From Patescibacteria group bacterium UBA661 (GTDB lineage: Bacteria > Patescibacteriota > Minisyncoccia > Phycocordibacterales > UBA918): a DNA stretch of 20,351 bases. A model generated the notes under the pieces. It saw only the letters and a list, made by a program, of their open reading frames with translations, did not search any database and was not told the origin of the DNA. Location of the stretch: NCBI GenBank assembly GCA_002299465.1, contig DBNX01000004.1, positions 1 to 20,351 of the forward strand, read 5' to 3'. This document shows positions 13,924 to 20,351 of this stretch, piece after piece (within the stretch, counting starts at the first letter, position 1; each line of letters begins with the position of its first letter). The position numbers were made by a program, and so were the translations under genes.

Positions 13924-14910
13924 ATGAAAGAATCTTCCCCCTCCCTAGTTAGAGACATCACCAGTAATCTTGATCAAACTCTCCGGCCTCAGAGCTGGGA
14001 CGAGTATGTTGGACAACAAAAAACTAAGGAGAATTTACGCATCTTGCTCACTGCCGCCAAAGAGCGTGGTCACGCTGCTGAGCATATTCTACTTTACGGG
14101 CCACCGGGTCTTGGTAAAACCACCCTAGCTCATCTCATTGCCAAAACCCTTAACACCAATCTTCGCTCCACTTCTGGTCCTGCAATTGAACGAGTCGGTG
14201 ACTTAGCTGCCATCCTCACCAACCTCTCTCCGGGAGATGTCTTATTCATTGACGAGATTCATCGTCTCTCCAAGGCTATCGAAGAAATACTCTACCCAGC
14301 TATGGAATCTGGGGTGCTTGATATTATTATCGGCAAAGGCCCGTCCGCGCGAACGGTTCAGCTGGATCTTCCGCCCTTTACTTTAGTGGCCGCGACTACG
14401 CGCATCTCCCTGATTTCTTCGCCCCTACGTTCCCGCTTCTCAGGTGGAACTTTTCGGCTGGAGTTTTATGCCCCGGAAGAAATTACTGATATTCTTGAAC
14501 ATTCGGTACAAGTGCTAAATATAAAAGCTAGTCGCCCACTCCTAACTCTGCTCGCTGGTCGCAGCCGCGCCACTCCCCGTACCGCTAACTACCTACTAAA
14601 ACGCTGCCGGGATATGGCACAACTTGCCAACACAGACATAACCGAGTCCGTTGTTAACAAAACATTTTCTCTTCTCGGGATTGACAGTGCCGGCTTAACC
14701 GCTCAAGACCGCTCCGTCCTCGAGATAATTGCTAATAAATTCAACGGTGGTCCAGTGGGACTTAACACCATCGCCGCCGCCACGGGTGAAGAACAAGCTA
14801 CTATTGAAGATGTGATTGAACCCTATCTCATTCGGTTAGGATTTCTGGAAAGAACACCCCGCGGTAGAGTTATTAGTGGTGATGGAGTCACCCACCTAAA
14901 CAATCTGTAA
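13924..14910 (+). CDS. ruvB: Holliday junction branch migration helicase RuvB
   Basis: RuvB is the AAA+ motor that drives branch migration on RuvA-bound junctions. The 328-residue protein shows LRPQSWDEYVGQ, Walker A GPPGLGKTT (59-67), Walker B DEIHR (110-114), sensor 1 AATTR, the arginine-finger region SPLRSRF (166-172) and a C-terminal winged-helix domain (GGPVGLNTIAAATGEE ... EPYLIRLGFLERTPRGRV). The start at 13924 is preferred over an in-frame ATG at 13858: the extra 22 residues are not family-like, the conserved protein begins here, and a -10 box lies 7 nt upstream. It is the first gene of ruvB-yebC-ruvC. Confidence 0.96.
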   Translation: MKESSPSLVRDITSNLDQTLRPQSWDEYVGQQKTKENLRILLTAAKERGHAAEHILLYGPPGLGKTTLAHLIAKTLNTNLRSTSGPAIERVGDLAAILTNLSPGDVLFIDEIHRLSKAIEEILYPAMESGVLDIIIGKGPSARTVQLDLPPFTLVAATTRISLISSPLRSRFSGGTFRLEFYAPEEITDILEHSVQVLNIKASRPLLTLLAGRSRATPRTANYLLKRCRDMAQLANTDITESVVNKTFSLLGIDSAGLTAQDRSVLEIIANKFNGGPVGLNTIAAATGEEQATIEDVIEPYLIRLGFLERTPRGRVISGDGVTHLNNL

Positions 14911-14934
14911 TTTTATATTTTCTAACCCTAAATT

Positions 14935-15483
14935 ATGTCTGGACATAACAAGTGGTCAAAAATAAAACACAAGAAAGCGGCGACTGATGCGGAAAAGAGT
15001 CAGCTTTTTTCTAAACACTCCAACTTAATTACCATCGCCGCCAAAAAAGCTGGTAGTGATTTAAATTCACCAGAACTAATTGCTGCCATTGACCGCGCCA
15101 AGAAAGACGCGATGCCTAAAGAAAACATCAACCGCGCTGTCGCCAAAGGCCTTGGTGTAGCTGGGGCAGATTTAACAGAGGTGTTGTTTGAAACTCATGG
15201 TCCCGAGGGAGTGGCTATACTCATCACAGCTGTTACCACCAACAACAACCGCACTAGTCAAGAAATAAAAAACATCCTAAGTAAACATCAGTGCCAATTA
15301 AGTGGTCCTGGCTCTGCTCTTTGGGCATTTTCTAAGACGGCTACTGGTTATCAACCAAACACTTATCTTAACCTCAGCCCCCTAGGACTAGAGAAGTTAA
15401 AAAATTTAATCGCCGCCCTATCGGAGCATCCCGACACACAGGTTATTTATACAACTGCCGCCACCTTAACTAAAACCGAATAA
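14935..15483 (+). CDS. yebC: YebC/TACO1-family protein, shortened
   Basis: YebC/TACO1 proteins have been described as transcription regulators and as translation factors that help ribosomes through difficult sequences. The N-terminal domain is clear: MSGHNKWSKIKHKKAATDAEKSQLFSK, then AIDRAKKDAMPKENINRAV. It is followed by HGPEGVAILITAVTTNNNRT and GPGSALWAFSK. After that point the usual acidic ferredoxin-like domain (about 60 residues) is missing, and the sequence jumps to the terminal LEKLKNLIAALSEHPDTQVIYTT helix-strand. The total is 182 residues versus about 240-250 in the family, with no sign of a frameshift. It starts 24 nt after ruvB and is followed by ruvC after 3 nt, so it is probably co-transcribed. 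The yebC-ruvC neighbourhood is common in bacteria. Confidence 0.93.
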   Translation: MSGHNKWSKIKHKKAATDAEKSQLFSKHSNLITIAAKKAGSDLNSPELIAAIDRAKKDAMPKENINRAVAKGLGVAGADLTEVLFETHGPEGVAILITAVTTNNNRTSQEIKNILSKHQCQLSGPGSALWAFSKTATGYQPNTYLNLSPLGLEKLKNLIAALSEHPDTQVIYTTAATLTKTE

Positions 15484-15486
15484 CTT

Positions 15487-15972
15487 ATGCGTGTACTAGC
15501 GATTGATCCTGGTTATGATCGTTTAGGGGTGGCTATTCTTGATGGCGATAGTCATAAGCAAATTCTGGTAAAGTCTTTGTGTATTACCACCCCCGCGACG
15601 GCCCCTTTTACCGATAGACTTGCAGTTGCTGGCAATCACTTTTCTTTGCTTCTTTCTGAATACAAACCTTCCCTAGTTGCGGTTGAAACTTTATTTTTTA
15701 ACCAGAATGTTAAGACTGCTCTCAATGTAGCTCAAATGCGGGGAATCCTTATTTTTTTGGCTCATCAAGCGGGTTGTGAAATTCTAGAATTTAGTCCGCA
15801 AAATATAAAGTTGGCCGTCACTGGCTATGGCGGCAGTGACAAAAAGGCAGTGAAGGCTATGTTGCAACGCTTACTAACTGCTGTTCCTAAAGACGCTCTT
15901 GATGACGAGTATGACGCTATTGCGGTTGGTGTTACTTGTCTCTCGCAATATCGTGCGCAAGCGCTTTCTTAG
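15487..15972 (+). CDS. ruvC: Holliday junction resolvase RuvC
   Basis: RuvC is the dimeric endonuclease that cuts Holliday junctions. The RNase H-like fold is shown by MRVLAIDPGYDRLG, VAVETLFFNQNVKTALNVAQMRG and FSPQNIKLAVTGYGGSDKKAV. The four metal-binding acids are present at D7, E67, D140 and D143 (E. coli D7, E66, D138, D141). The 161-residue length is normal. The ATG follows the yebC TAA after only CTT, with no Shine-Dalgarno sequence, suggesting translational coupling. It is the last gene of the ruvB-yebC-ruvC unit. The next 128 bases are AT-rich with no gene. Confidence 0.96.
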   Translation: MRVLAIDPGYDRLGVAILDGDSHKQILVKSLCITTPATAPFTDRLAVAGNHFSLLLSEYKPSLVAVETLFFNQNVKTALNVAQMRGILIFLAHQAGCEILEFSPQNIKLAVTGYGGSDKKAVKAMLQRLLTAVPKDALDDEYDAIAVGVTCLSQYRAQALS

Positions 15973-16100
15973 AGTAGAAATAATCTGTTTGTTCTGGTAC
16001 ATTTTATACGTTTATTTTTATTAAAAATAAACCACACTACGCAAGTTGAAATTATTGCCCGACTCTGTTAAAACAATCAGTAATAAATAATAAATAATTT

Positions 16101-16367
16101 ATGTTATTTTTTCGAAATGATGACGAAGAAGAGGTTGATATACCAGAAGATGAAGACGCGACCCTGGCTGACGATGTTTTAGATGAGGTTGAGAGTGATG
16201 ATGATTTGGAGACCGATGACGCGGTTGAGGGCTTTGGTTTAATGGACGAGTCGGCAGTAGAGGCGACTGAGGAGGAGGAAAAGGAAGATGATGATGGTGA
16301 TGCTCGTTTAGAAGATGATGCGGAGGATGTTGATTACGATAGTTTTGATGATGTTGATGAGCAGTAA
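16101..16367 (+). CDS. Extremely acidic small protein, unknown function
   Basis: An 88-residue protein with about 45 Asp/Glu and only three Lys/Arg, giving a net charge near -42. It is low-complexity and probably disordered, with no membrane segment, cysteine or recognisable domain. Only the first few residues (MLFFRN) and a GFGLMDE patch interrupt the acid runs. It lies between ruvC and the PBP gene on the same strand. A TAATAA (16088-16093) ends 7 nt before the ATG, but the whole upstream region is AT-repetitive, so this is weak. It could be a DNA-mimic, a cation-binding protein or a ribosome-associated tail; none is supported by sequence. The clean open frame and clear codon bias towards acidic residues make it likely real. 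Confidence 0.6.
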   Translation: MLFFRNDDEEEVDIPEDEDATLADDVLDEVESDDDLETDDAVEGFGLMDESAVEATEEEEKEDDDGDARLEDDAEDVDYDSFDDVDEQ

Positions 16368-16403
16368 TTGACTTGTTTATACCTGGAGCTAGCTTTAGAA
16401 ATA

Positions 16404-16429
16404 AGGGCGCCTTAGTTAAGGGGCGCTCT
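16404..16429 (+). terminator. Weak hairpin after the acidic protein gene
   Basis: AGGGCGCC (16404-16411) can pair with GGCGCTCT (16422-16429), one G-T pair included, over a 10-nt loop. Only a poor T-run follows (ATTCGTT). It may end the acidic protein transcript before the PBP promoter region. Confidence 0.4.
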
Positions 16430-16474
16430 ATTCGTTAGGCTTAAATTGTGGTAAAATTTTCCCAACAAAATTAC

Positions 16475-18679
16475 ATGAAAAAGCGCTGGTGGAGAAAACT
16501 TAGTCCTAAAGAATTACTTATCGACTTCGGTATATTAGTTTTTTCCGTGGGTATACTCTTGCTGGCTGGTATTTTGGTTTGGGTGTCAACCCTAGAGATA
16601 CCAGACTTATCTTCTTTTGAAGAACGACAGGTTTTGCAATCCACCAAAATCTATGACCGCACTGGTGAGGTTTTGTTATTTGACTTATACCAAGATGTCA
16701 GAAGAACGATTGTACCTTTCGAAGAAATATCACACCATATAAAGAATGCCACTGTCGCCATTGAAGACGACCAGTTCTACAACCACATCGGTATCCAACC
16801 CACCGCCATTTTACGAGCCGTGATAAGCAATCTCCGCGAAGGAGACTTGTTGGGTGGACAAGGTGGCTCTACCATAACTCAGCAGGTAATAAAAAACTCA
16901 GTTTTACACCGAGAAAAAACCATAACTAGAAAAGTTAAGGAGTGGATCTTAGCTTTAAAACTAGAACGCATTTACACGAAAGACCAAATCCTGAACATTT
17001 ACCTTAACGAATCTCCTTACGGCGGAACTATTTATGGTGTGGAAGAAGCCGCGCGCACTTTTTTTGGTAAATCAGCCAAAGATGTCACCCTAGCGGAAGC
17101 GGCTTACTTAGCATCACTACCGCAAGCGCCAACTTTTTTATCTCCTTATGGTAACAACGTTGCGTTTCTGCAAGCTCGTCAGCAACTAGTCCTCCAGAGG
17201 ATGTTTGAGCAGGGTTTTATAACCGAGGAAGAATACCTGGCTGCCAAAGCCGAGGAGGTTGAATTCCAACCGCAAGCTGTATCGAACATCCGCGCTCCGC
17301 ATTTTGTAATGTACATTCGAGAACAATTGGTTGAAAAATATGGAGAAGAAGCTATTGCCGAACGTGGTTTGCGGGTGATTACTACTCTTGATTGGGAACT
17401 CCAGAGTAAGGCTGAGGAAATTGTTTATAAACACGCCGAGACTAATGTTGATAGATTCAGAGCCAATAATGCTGGATTAGTTGCCACTGACCCCAAAACT
17501 GGTGATTTGTTGGTGATGGTTGGTTCGAAAGATTATTTCAGTACCGAAATTGATGGTAATTTTAATGTTGCCCTGGCTGAGCGACAACCCGGATCGGCTA
17601 TTAAACCTTTTATTTACGCCACCGCTTTTAATCGAGGTTTTTTACCACAAACTGTAGTTTGGGATGTCAGGACTCAATTTTCACCAGCCTGCCCCCCTGA
17701 CAGTACTAGTTCTGAATCACCCTGCTATTCCCCCAACAATCACAACAACCGCTTTGTCGGTCCGATTAATCTGAGAAATGCTCTGGCTCAATCCTTAAAC
17801 ATTCCCGCTGTAAAAATTCTTTACTTGGCCGGTATTAATAATTCAATTAACCTTGCCAACGCCATGGGTATTACCACCTTAGATGATCCTGAGCGTTACG
17901 GCTTAACTTTAGTACTCGGTGGTGGTGAAGTGCGTTTAGTTGACCTCACTCACGCCTATGGTGTTTTTGCCAACGAAGGTGTCTTTGTTAAGCCCCGCAG
18001 TATTTTAAGGGTGGAAGATAGTCGTGGTAACATTCTTGAAGAAAATCAGATTGAAACAAAGCGGGTACTTGATCGTAATGTCGCCTTAATGATTAGTGAC
18101 GTTCTATCAGACAACGTTGCTCGTACCCCACTCTGGGGTGCTAACTCCTTAGTGAACTTTCCTAATCGTTTAGTAGCTTCCAAAACTGGTAGTACTAATA
18201 ATTTACGCGACGCTTGGATAGTTGGCTACACACCCAACCTTAGTGTTGGTGCTTGGGTTGGTAATAACGACAACAGCCCAATGGGGGGTGGTCTTTCTGG
18301 TTTAATTGTTACTCCAATGTGGCGAGAATTTATGGATGTTGCCCTAGCTAAGCTACCTAAAGAAGATTTTAATCAGCCAGTAATTAACCTAGTTGGTGTT
18401 AAACCGATCTTACGAGGTGAATTTTTAGACACCTCCCTTCTACTACAAAACCTCCAGGCGGGTGAAACTGTAGATTTACGTGATTTGTATACTAGTCCAA
18501 ATAGCAACATTCATAACATTCTACATTTTGTTGACCGCAACAATCCGACTGGTCCAGCTCCCACCAATCCGGAAAATGACCCTCAATATCGAAATTGGGA
18601 GTATGGTGTACAAGCTTGGATAAGAACCACTTTCGGTGAAAGCACTCAAACTGAAAATAATCCAGAGCCTAATAATTAA
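16475..18679 (+). CDS. Class A penicillin-binding protein (PBP1A type)
   Basis: A bifunctional enzyme that polymerises glycan strands and cross-links peptides outside the cytoplasmic membrane. Residues 1-50 hold a basic start (MKKRWWRK) and one membrane anchor. The GT51 glycosyltransferase domain follows with EDDQFYNHIG (catalytic E97), QGGSTITQQVIKN and KEWILALKLERIYTKDQILNIYLN. The transpeptidase domain has SAIK (S374-K377), SLN (440-442) and KTGS (570-573). The tail is Pro/Asn-rich. The 734-residue length is typical. I prefer ATG 16475 because the basic-plus-anchor N-terminus begins there. An in-frame GTG at 16448 would add nine residues but lies upstream of the likely -10 box TAAAAT (16452-16457). 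Its stop overlaps the convergent dciA-like stop. Confidence 0.94.
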   Translation: MKKRWWRKLSPKELLIDFGILVFSVGILLLAGILVWVSTLEIPDLSSFEERQVLQSTKIYDRTGEVLLFDLYQDVRRTIVPFEEISHHIKNATVAIEDDQFYNHIGIQPTAILRAVISNLREGDLLGGQGGSTITQQVIKNSVLHREKTITRKVKEWILALKLERIYTKDQILNIYLNESPYGGTIYGVEEAARTFFGKSAKDVTLAEAAYLASLPQAPTFLSPYGNNVAFLQARQQLVLQRMFEQGFITEEEYLAAKAEEVEFQPQAVSNIRAPHFVMYIREQLVEKYGEEAIAERGLRVITTLDWELQSKAEEIVYKHAETNVDRFRANNAGLVATDPKTGDLLVMVGSKDYFSTEIDGNFNVALAERQPGSAIKPFIYATAFNRGFLPQTVVWDVRTQFSPACPPDSTSSESPCYSPNNHNNRFVGPINLRNALAQSLNIPAVKILYLAGINNSINLANAMGITTLDDPERYGLTLVLGGGEVRLVDLTHAYGVFANEGVFVKPRSILRVEDSRGNILEENQIETKRVLDRNVALMISDVLSDNVARTPLWGANSLVNFPNRLVASKTGSTNNLRDAWIVGYTPNLSVGAWVGNNDNSPMGGGLSGLIVTPMWREFMDVALAKLPKEDFNQPVINLVGVKPILRGEFLDTSLLLQNLQAGETVDLRDLYTSPNSNIHNILHFVDRNNPTGPAPTNPENDPQYRNWEYGVQAWIRTTFGESTQTENNPEPNN

Positions 18680-18691
18680 AGGATTATTAGG
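18668..18691. terminator. Hairpin over the overlapping convergent stop codons
   Basis: The perfect 9-bp arms CCTAATAAT (18668-18676) and ATTATTAGG (18683-18691) enclose a 6-nt loop holding most of the overlapping TAA codons of the PBP and dciA-like genes. On the plus strand a 7-T run starts about 5 nt later (18697). AT-rich and weak, but probably the two-way end of both transcripts. Confidence 0.5.
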
Positions 18692-18966
18692 GGGGCATTT
18701 TTTTCTCCTAGCTCATCCTTTAACCTAGCTTTAATTTCCACCTGCTTTAATAAAATCTCCTGCTTTAGTATCCCTGGTGCTTTTATAGCTAAAGTTCTAG
18801 TGTTTACAGTGTAGGATATTTGTTCTTCTTTTAGTTTTATATTAAGTAGTTCACCAACCACTTTAATAGTTGATAATTCAACGGTTTTTTGTGGAGCTTG
18901 TAATAAACGACGATATTTTAAAAATAAATCTTTAACTAAAATAATCTCCCCGCGTCGCTTCTTCAT
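18676..18966 (-). CDS. DciA-like (DUF721) protein, probable helicase loader
   Basis: DciA proteins help load the replicative helicase DnaB in bacteria without DnaC. This 96-residue protein has a helical start (VKDLFLKYRRLLQAPQKTVELSTIKVVGELLNIKL) and then strands and a helix (ISYTVNTRTLAIKAPGILKQEILLKQVEIKARLKDEL). This follows the DUF721/DciA pattern of a KH-like domain, where a hydrophobic 'L-x-I-x-x-P/S' strand precedes a helix. The sequence alone is weak evidence; the position directly after dnaN and next to the probable origin strengthens it. Its ATG follows the dnaN TAA by only CTT, the same junction as yebC-ruvC, so coupling is likely. It could be an unrelated small nucleic-acid-binding protein. 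Confidence 0.55.
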   Translation of the reverse strand: MKKRRGEIILVKDLFLKYRRLLQAPQKTVELSTIKVVGELLNIKLKEEQISYTVNTRTLAIKAPGILKQEILLKQVEIKARLKDELGEKNAPLIIL

Positions 18967-18969
18967 AAG

Positions 18970-20067
18970 TTATCGATTCATAGGCATCACTAAATACCGA
19001 AGATTCTTATCAGCTGTTCCGGTTATTACTAGAGGTCGACCAATACCAGCAAACTTTAATAAGAGACTATCATCGCTAATGTGTGTCAGTACATCAAAAA
19101 TATATTGTTGATTAAAGCTGAGTGTTAAATCATCACCATCTACCACCGCCTCAATTGAATCTGTGACATGCCCAACCTCACTATTTTGTGCTGAAATAGT
19201 TAAGGAATTATTTACCACCGCTAAAGTAACCTGCTGATACTTATTTAAAAATACCGAAGTCTTACGAAACGCTTTTAGTAAATCCTGTTTTAGAACTGTT
19301 GCTTTTGTTATAAATTCTTTTGGAATGATTTGTTCATAATCTGGAAATGAACCAGCCACCAAGCGTGATGTTAAATAAACCCCCTCCTCACCAAAAGACA
19401 AGGCACATTGATTATCACTCACTACTAACTCTGGATCAGTTTGCAGTAAGTCACAGATACGTGATATTTCAATTGCATTTTTTTGTGGTAACAAAATACC
19501 ACCCTCAAACACCAAACCTTTTTGGGCTACAGTTTTTTCAATCAAACGAAAGGAGTCGGTTGCTACAAAAGTAAGGGCTTGTTCCTTTTTTTGTTGTATT
19601 AAAACACTCCCTAATTCCGGCTTAATAGATGATACAGAGGCGGCGAAAGCGGTAGTTTTAATTCCTAAAGAAAATAAAGATCGATTGATTGTAAAGTTTT
19701 TACCTTGCACTTTATTTAAAACCGGAAATTCTTCTGCCACCATTGCTTTGATAGAAGTATTTGTTTTTACTGATTCAATAACCAACACCCCCTCCTCCAC
19801 CCGCAAGGTTAATTCCGAACCAGTGTCATACTGCACACTCTGTAAAAGAGTTAGTGCTGGCACCGCCACCACTCCACCCTCTATCACCTGACAGGTTATT
19901 TTAACTTCTATACTAAGCTCCAGATTTGTAGCACTTAATATCAAACTATCAGACTCAGCTTTTAGTAGAGCACATTGTAGTACAGGTAGAGTCACTTGCT
20001 TAACACTGATTCTTGTTAACAGTTCCAAAACCTGACTTAACTGGGGACGAGAAATTCTAATTTCCAT
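18970..20067 (-). CDS. dnaN: DNA polymerase III beta subunit (sliding clamp)
   Basis: DnaN is the ring-shaped clamp that holds polymerases on DNA. The 365-residue protein shows three clamp domains: an N-terminal part with LPVLQCALLKAESDSLILSATNLELSI; a middle part with FVATDSFRLIEK and LLPQKNAIEISRI, then SRLVAGSFPDYEQIIP; and a C-terminal part with FNQQYIFDVLTHI and the typical ending YLVMPMNR. Length and motif order are normal. It is followed at 3 nt by the dciA-like gene. The upstream 284 bases are AT-rich and contain DnaA-box-like sites, as expected next to an origin. The likely -10 box is TATAAT (20092-20097), 24 nt before the ATG. Confidence 0.97.
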   Translation of the reverse strand: MEIRISRPQLSQVLELLTRISVKQVTLPVLQCALLKAESDSLILSATNLELSIEVKITCQVIEGGVVAVPALTLLQSVQYDTGSELTLRVEEGVLVIESVKTNTSIKAMVAEEFPVLNKVQGKNFTINRSLFSLGIKTTAFAASVSSIKPELGSVLIQQKKEQALTFVATDSFRLIEKTVAQKGLVFEGGILLPQKNAIEISRICDLLQTDPELVVSDNQCALSFGEEGVYLTSRLVAGSFPDYEQIIPKEFITKATVLKQDLLKAFRKTSVFLNKYQQVTLAVVNNSLTISAQNSEVGHVTDSIEAVVDGDDLTLSFNQQYIFDVLTHISDDSLLLKFAGIGRPLVITGTADKNLRYLVMPMNR

Positions 20068-20351
20068 ATTATTTATATTTTACTCTCTTATATTATACCT
20101 GTGGAAGTGTGCATATCCTAAAAATATGTTGTATTTAGGTATTTATTTATCCACGGAGTGGGTTTGTAAGCTTGTGGAATCTAAATAAGTTTTGGATCTA
20201 TGGCTGTGAGTAACTTATTAACCTGGTTTAGGTTGTGGATAGTAAATACTTACACACAAACATACCAACAATTTATTTAAGTATTCCTCATAACTTATTA
20301 AGGAGTTTTACCCAGACACCTTAACATTAGCCTTACTCAAATAGAAAATTA
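20068..20351. other. Probable origin region (oriC) with DnaA-box-like sites and dnaN promoter
   Basis: No gene is visible in these 284 AT-rich bases. On the plus strand, TTATCCACG (20147-20155, one change from the DnaA box TTATCCACA) and TTACACACA (20250-20258) are seen. On the minus strand, the complement of TGTGGATAG (20234-20242, one change) and weaker matches at TGTGGAAGT (20100-20108), TGTGGAATC (20173-20181) and TGTGAGTAA (20205-20213) are seen. The site at 20100-20108 lies directly upstream of the dnaN -10 box, suggesting DnaA control of dnaN. The dnaA gene itself must be outside the window, and the region right of 20260 shows nothing I can assign. Confidence 0.6.

Noticed and set aside
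1..20351. CRISPR array or defence system
   Set aside because: No regularly spaced repeats and no cas, restriction, toxin-antitoxin or abortive-infection type genes were seen.

Overview
This window looks like part of a Candidate Phyla Radiation (Patescibacteria, Parcubacteria-like) chromosome. That is an inference from compact housekeeping genes, several proteins shorter than their bacterial families (PolA with a shrunken proofreading domain, YebC without its middle domain, a MurE-like ligase without the usual N-terminal domain, a short HolA-like protein), almost no Shine-Dalgarno sequences, and many promoters whose -10 box lies only 6-7 nt before the start codon. TGA acts as a stop (bases 712-714 and the holA-like stop at 8138-8140), so the Gracilibacteria-type TGA recoding is not seen. 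Most of the window is core genome.

Layout. 1-1224: a small accessory region with a GRDP-like (DUF1399-type) gene under an operator-bearing promoter, then a DUF6176-like gene, ending at a bidirectional terminator. 1225-3395 (minus): rpsT and an ABC exporter half-transporter. 3517-5458 (plus): ruvA and a MurE-like Mur ligase. 5448-7552 (minus): an Lnt-like apolipoprotein N-acyltransferase and a SpoU/TrmH RNA methyltransferase. 7577-8128 (plus): a DoxX-like membrane protein and tRNA-Lys(UUU), whose 3' end is the base of a 30-bp hairpin. 8138-11742 (minus): tsaE-polA-holA. 11808-13547 (plus): a GspE/PilB secretion or pilus ATPase. 13580-13801: no convincing gene, but a 144-bp element with 25-bp inverted arms. 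13924-15972 (plus): ruvB-yebC-ruvC. 16101-18679 (plus): a very acidic small protein and a class A penicillin-binding protein. 18676-20067 (minus): dnaN and a DciA-like gene, next to an AT-rich, DnaA-box-bearing stretch (20068-20351) that is probably at or near oriC.

How the genes fit together. Replication and recombination dominate: sliding clamp, a probable helicase-loader-type protein, a delta-like clamp-loader subunit, Pol I, and the full RuvABC branch-migration and resolvase set (ruvA separated from ruvB-yebC-ruvC by about 10 kb). A second theme is the envelope: MurE-like ligase, class A PBP, Lnt-like acyltransferase, ABC exporter and a type IV pilus/type II secretion-type ATPase.

I did not find a new multi-gene system. 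The signals most worth following are the 144-bp inverted-repeat element before ruvB, the long hairpin containing the tRNA-Lys 3' end, the consistent leaderless-promoter geometry, and the operator cluster in front of the GRDP-like gene.
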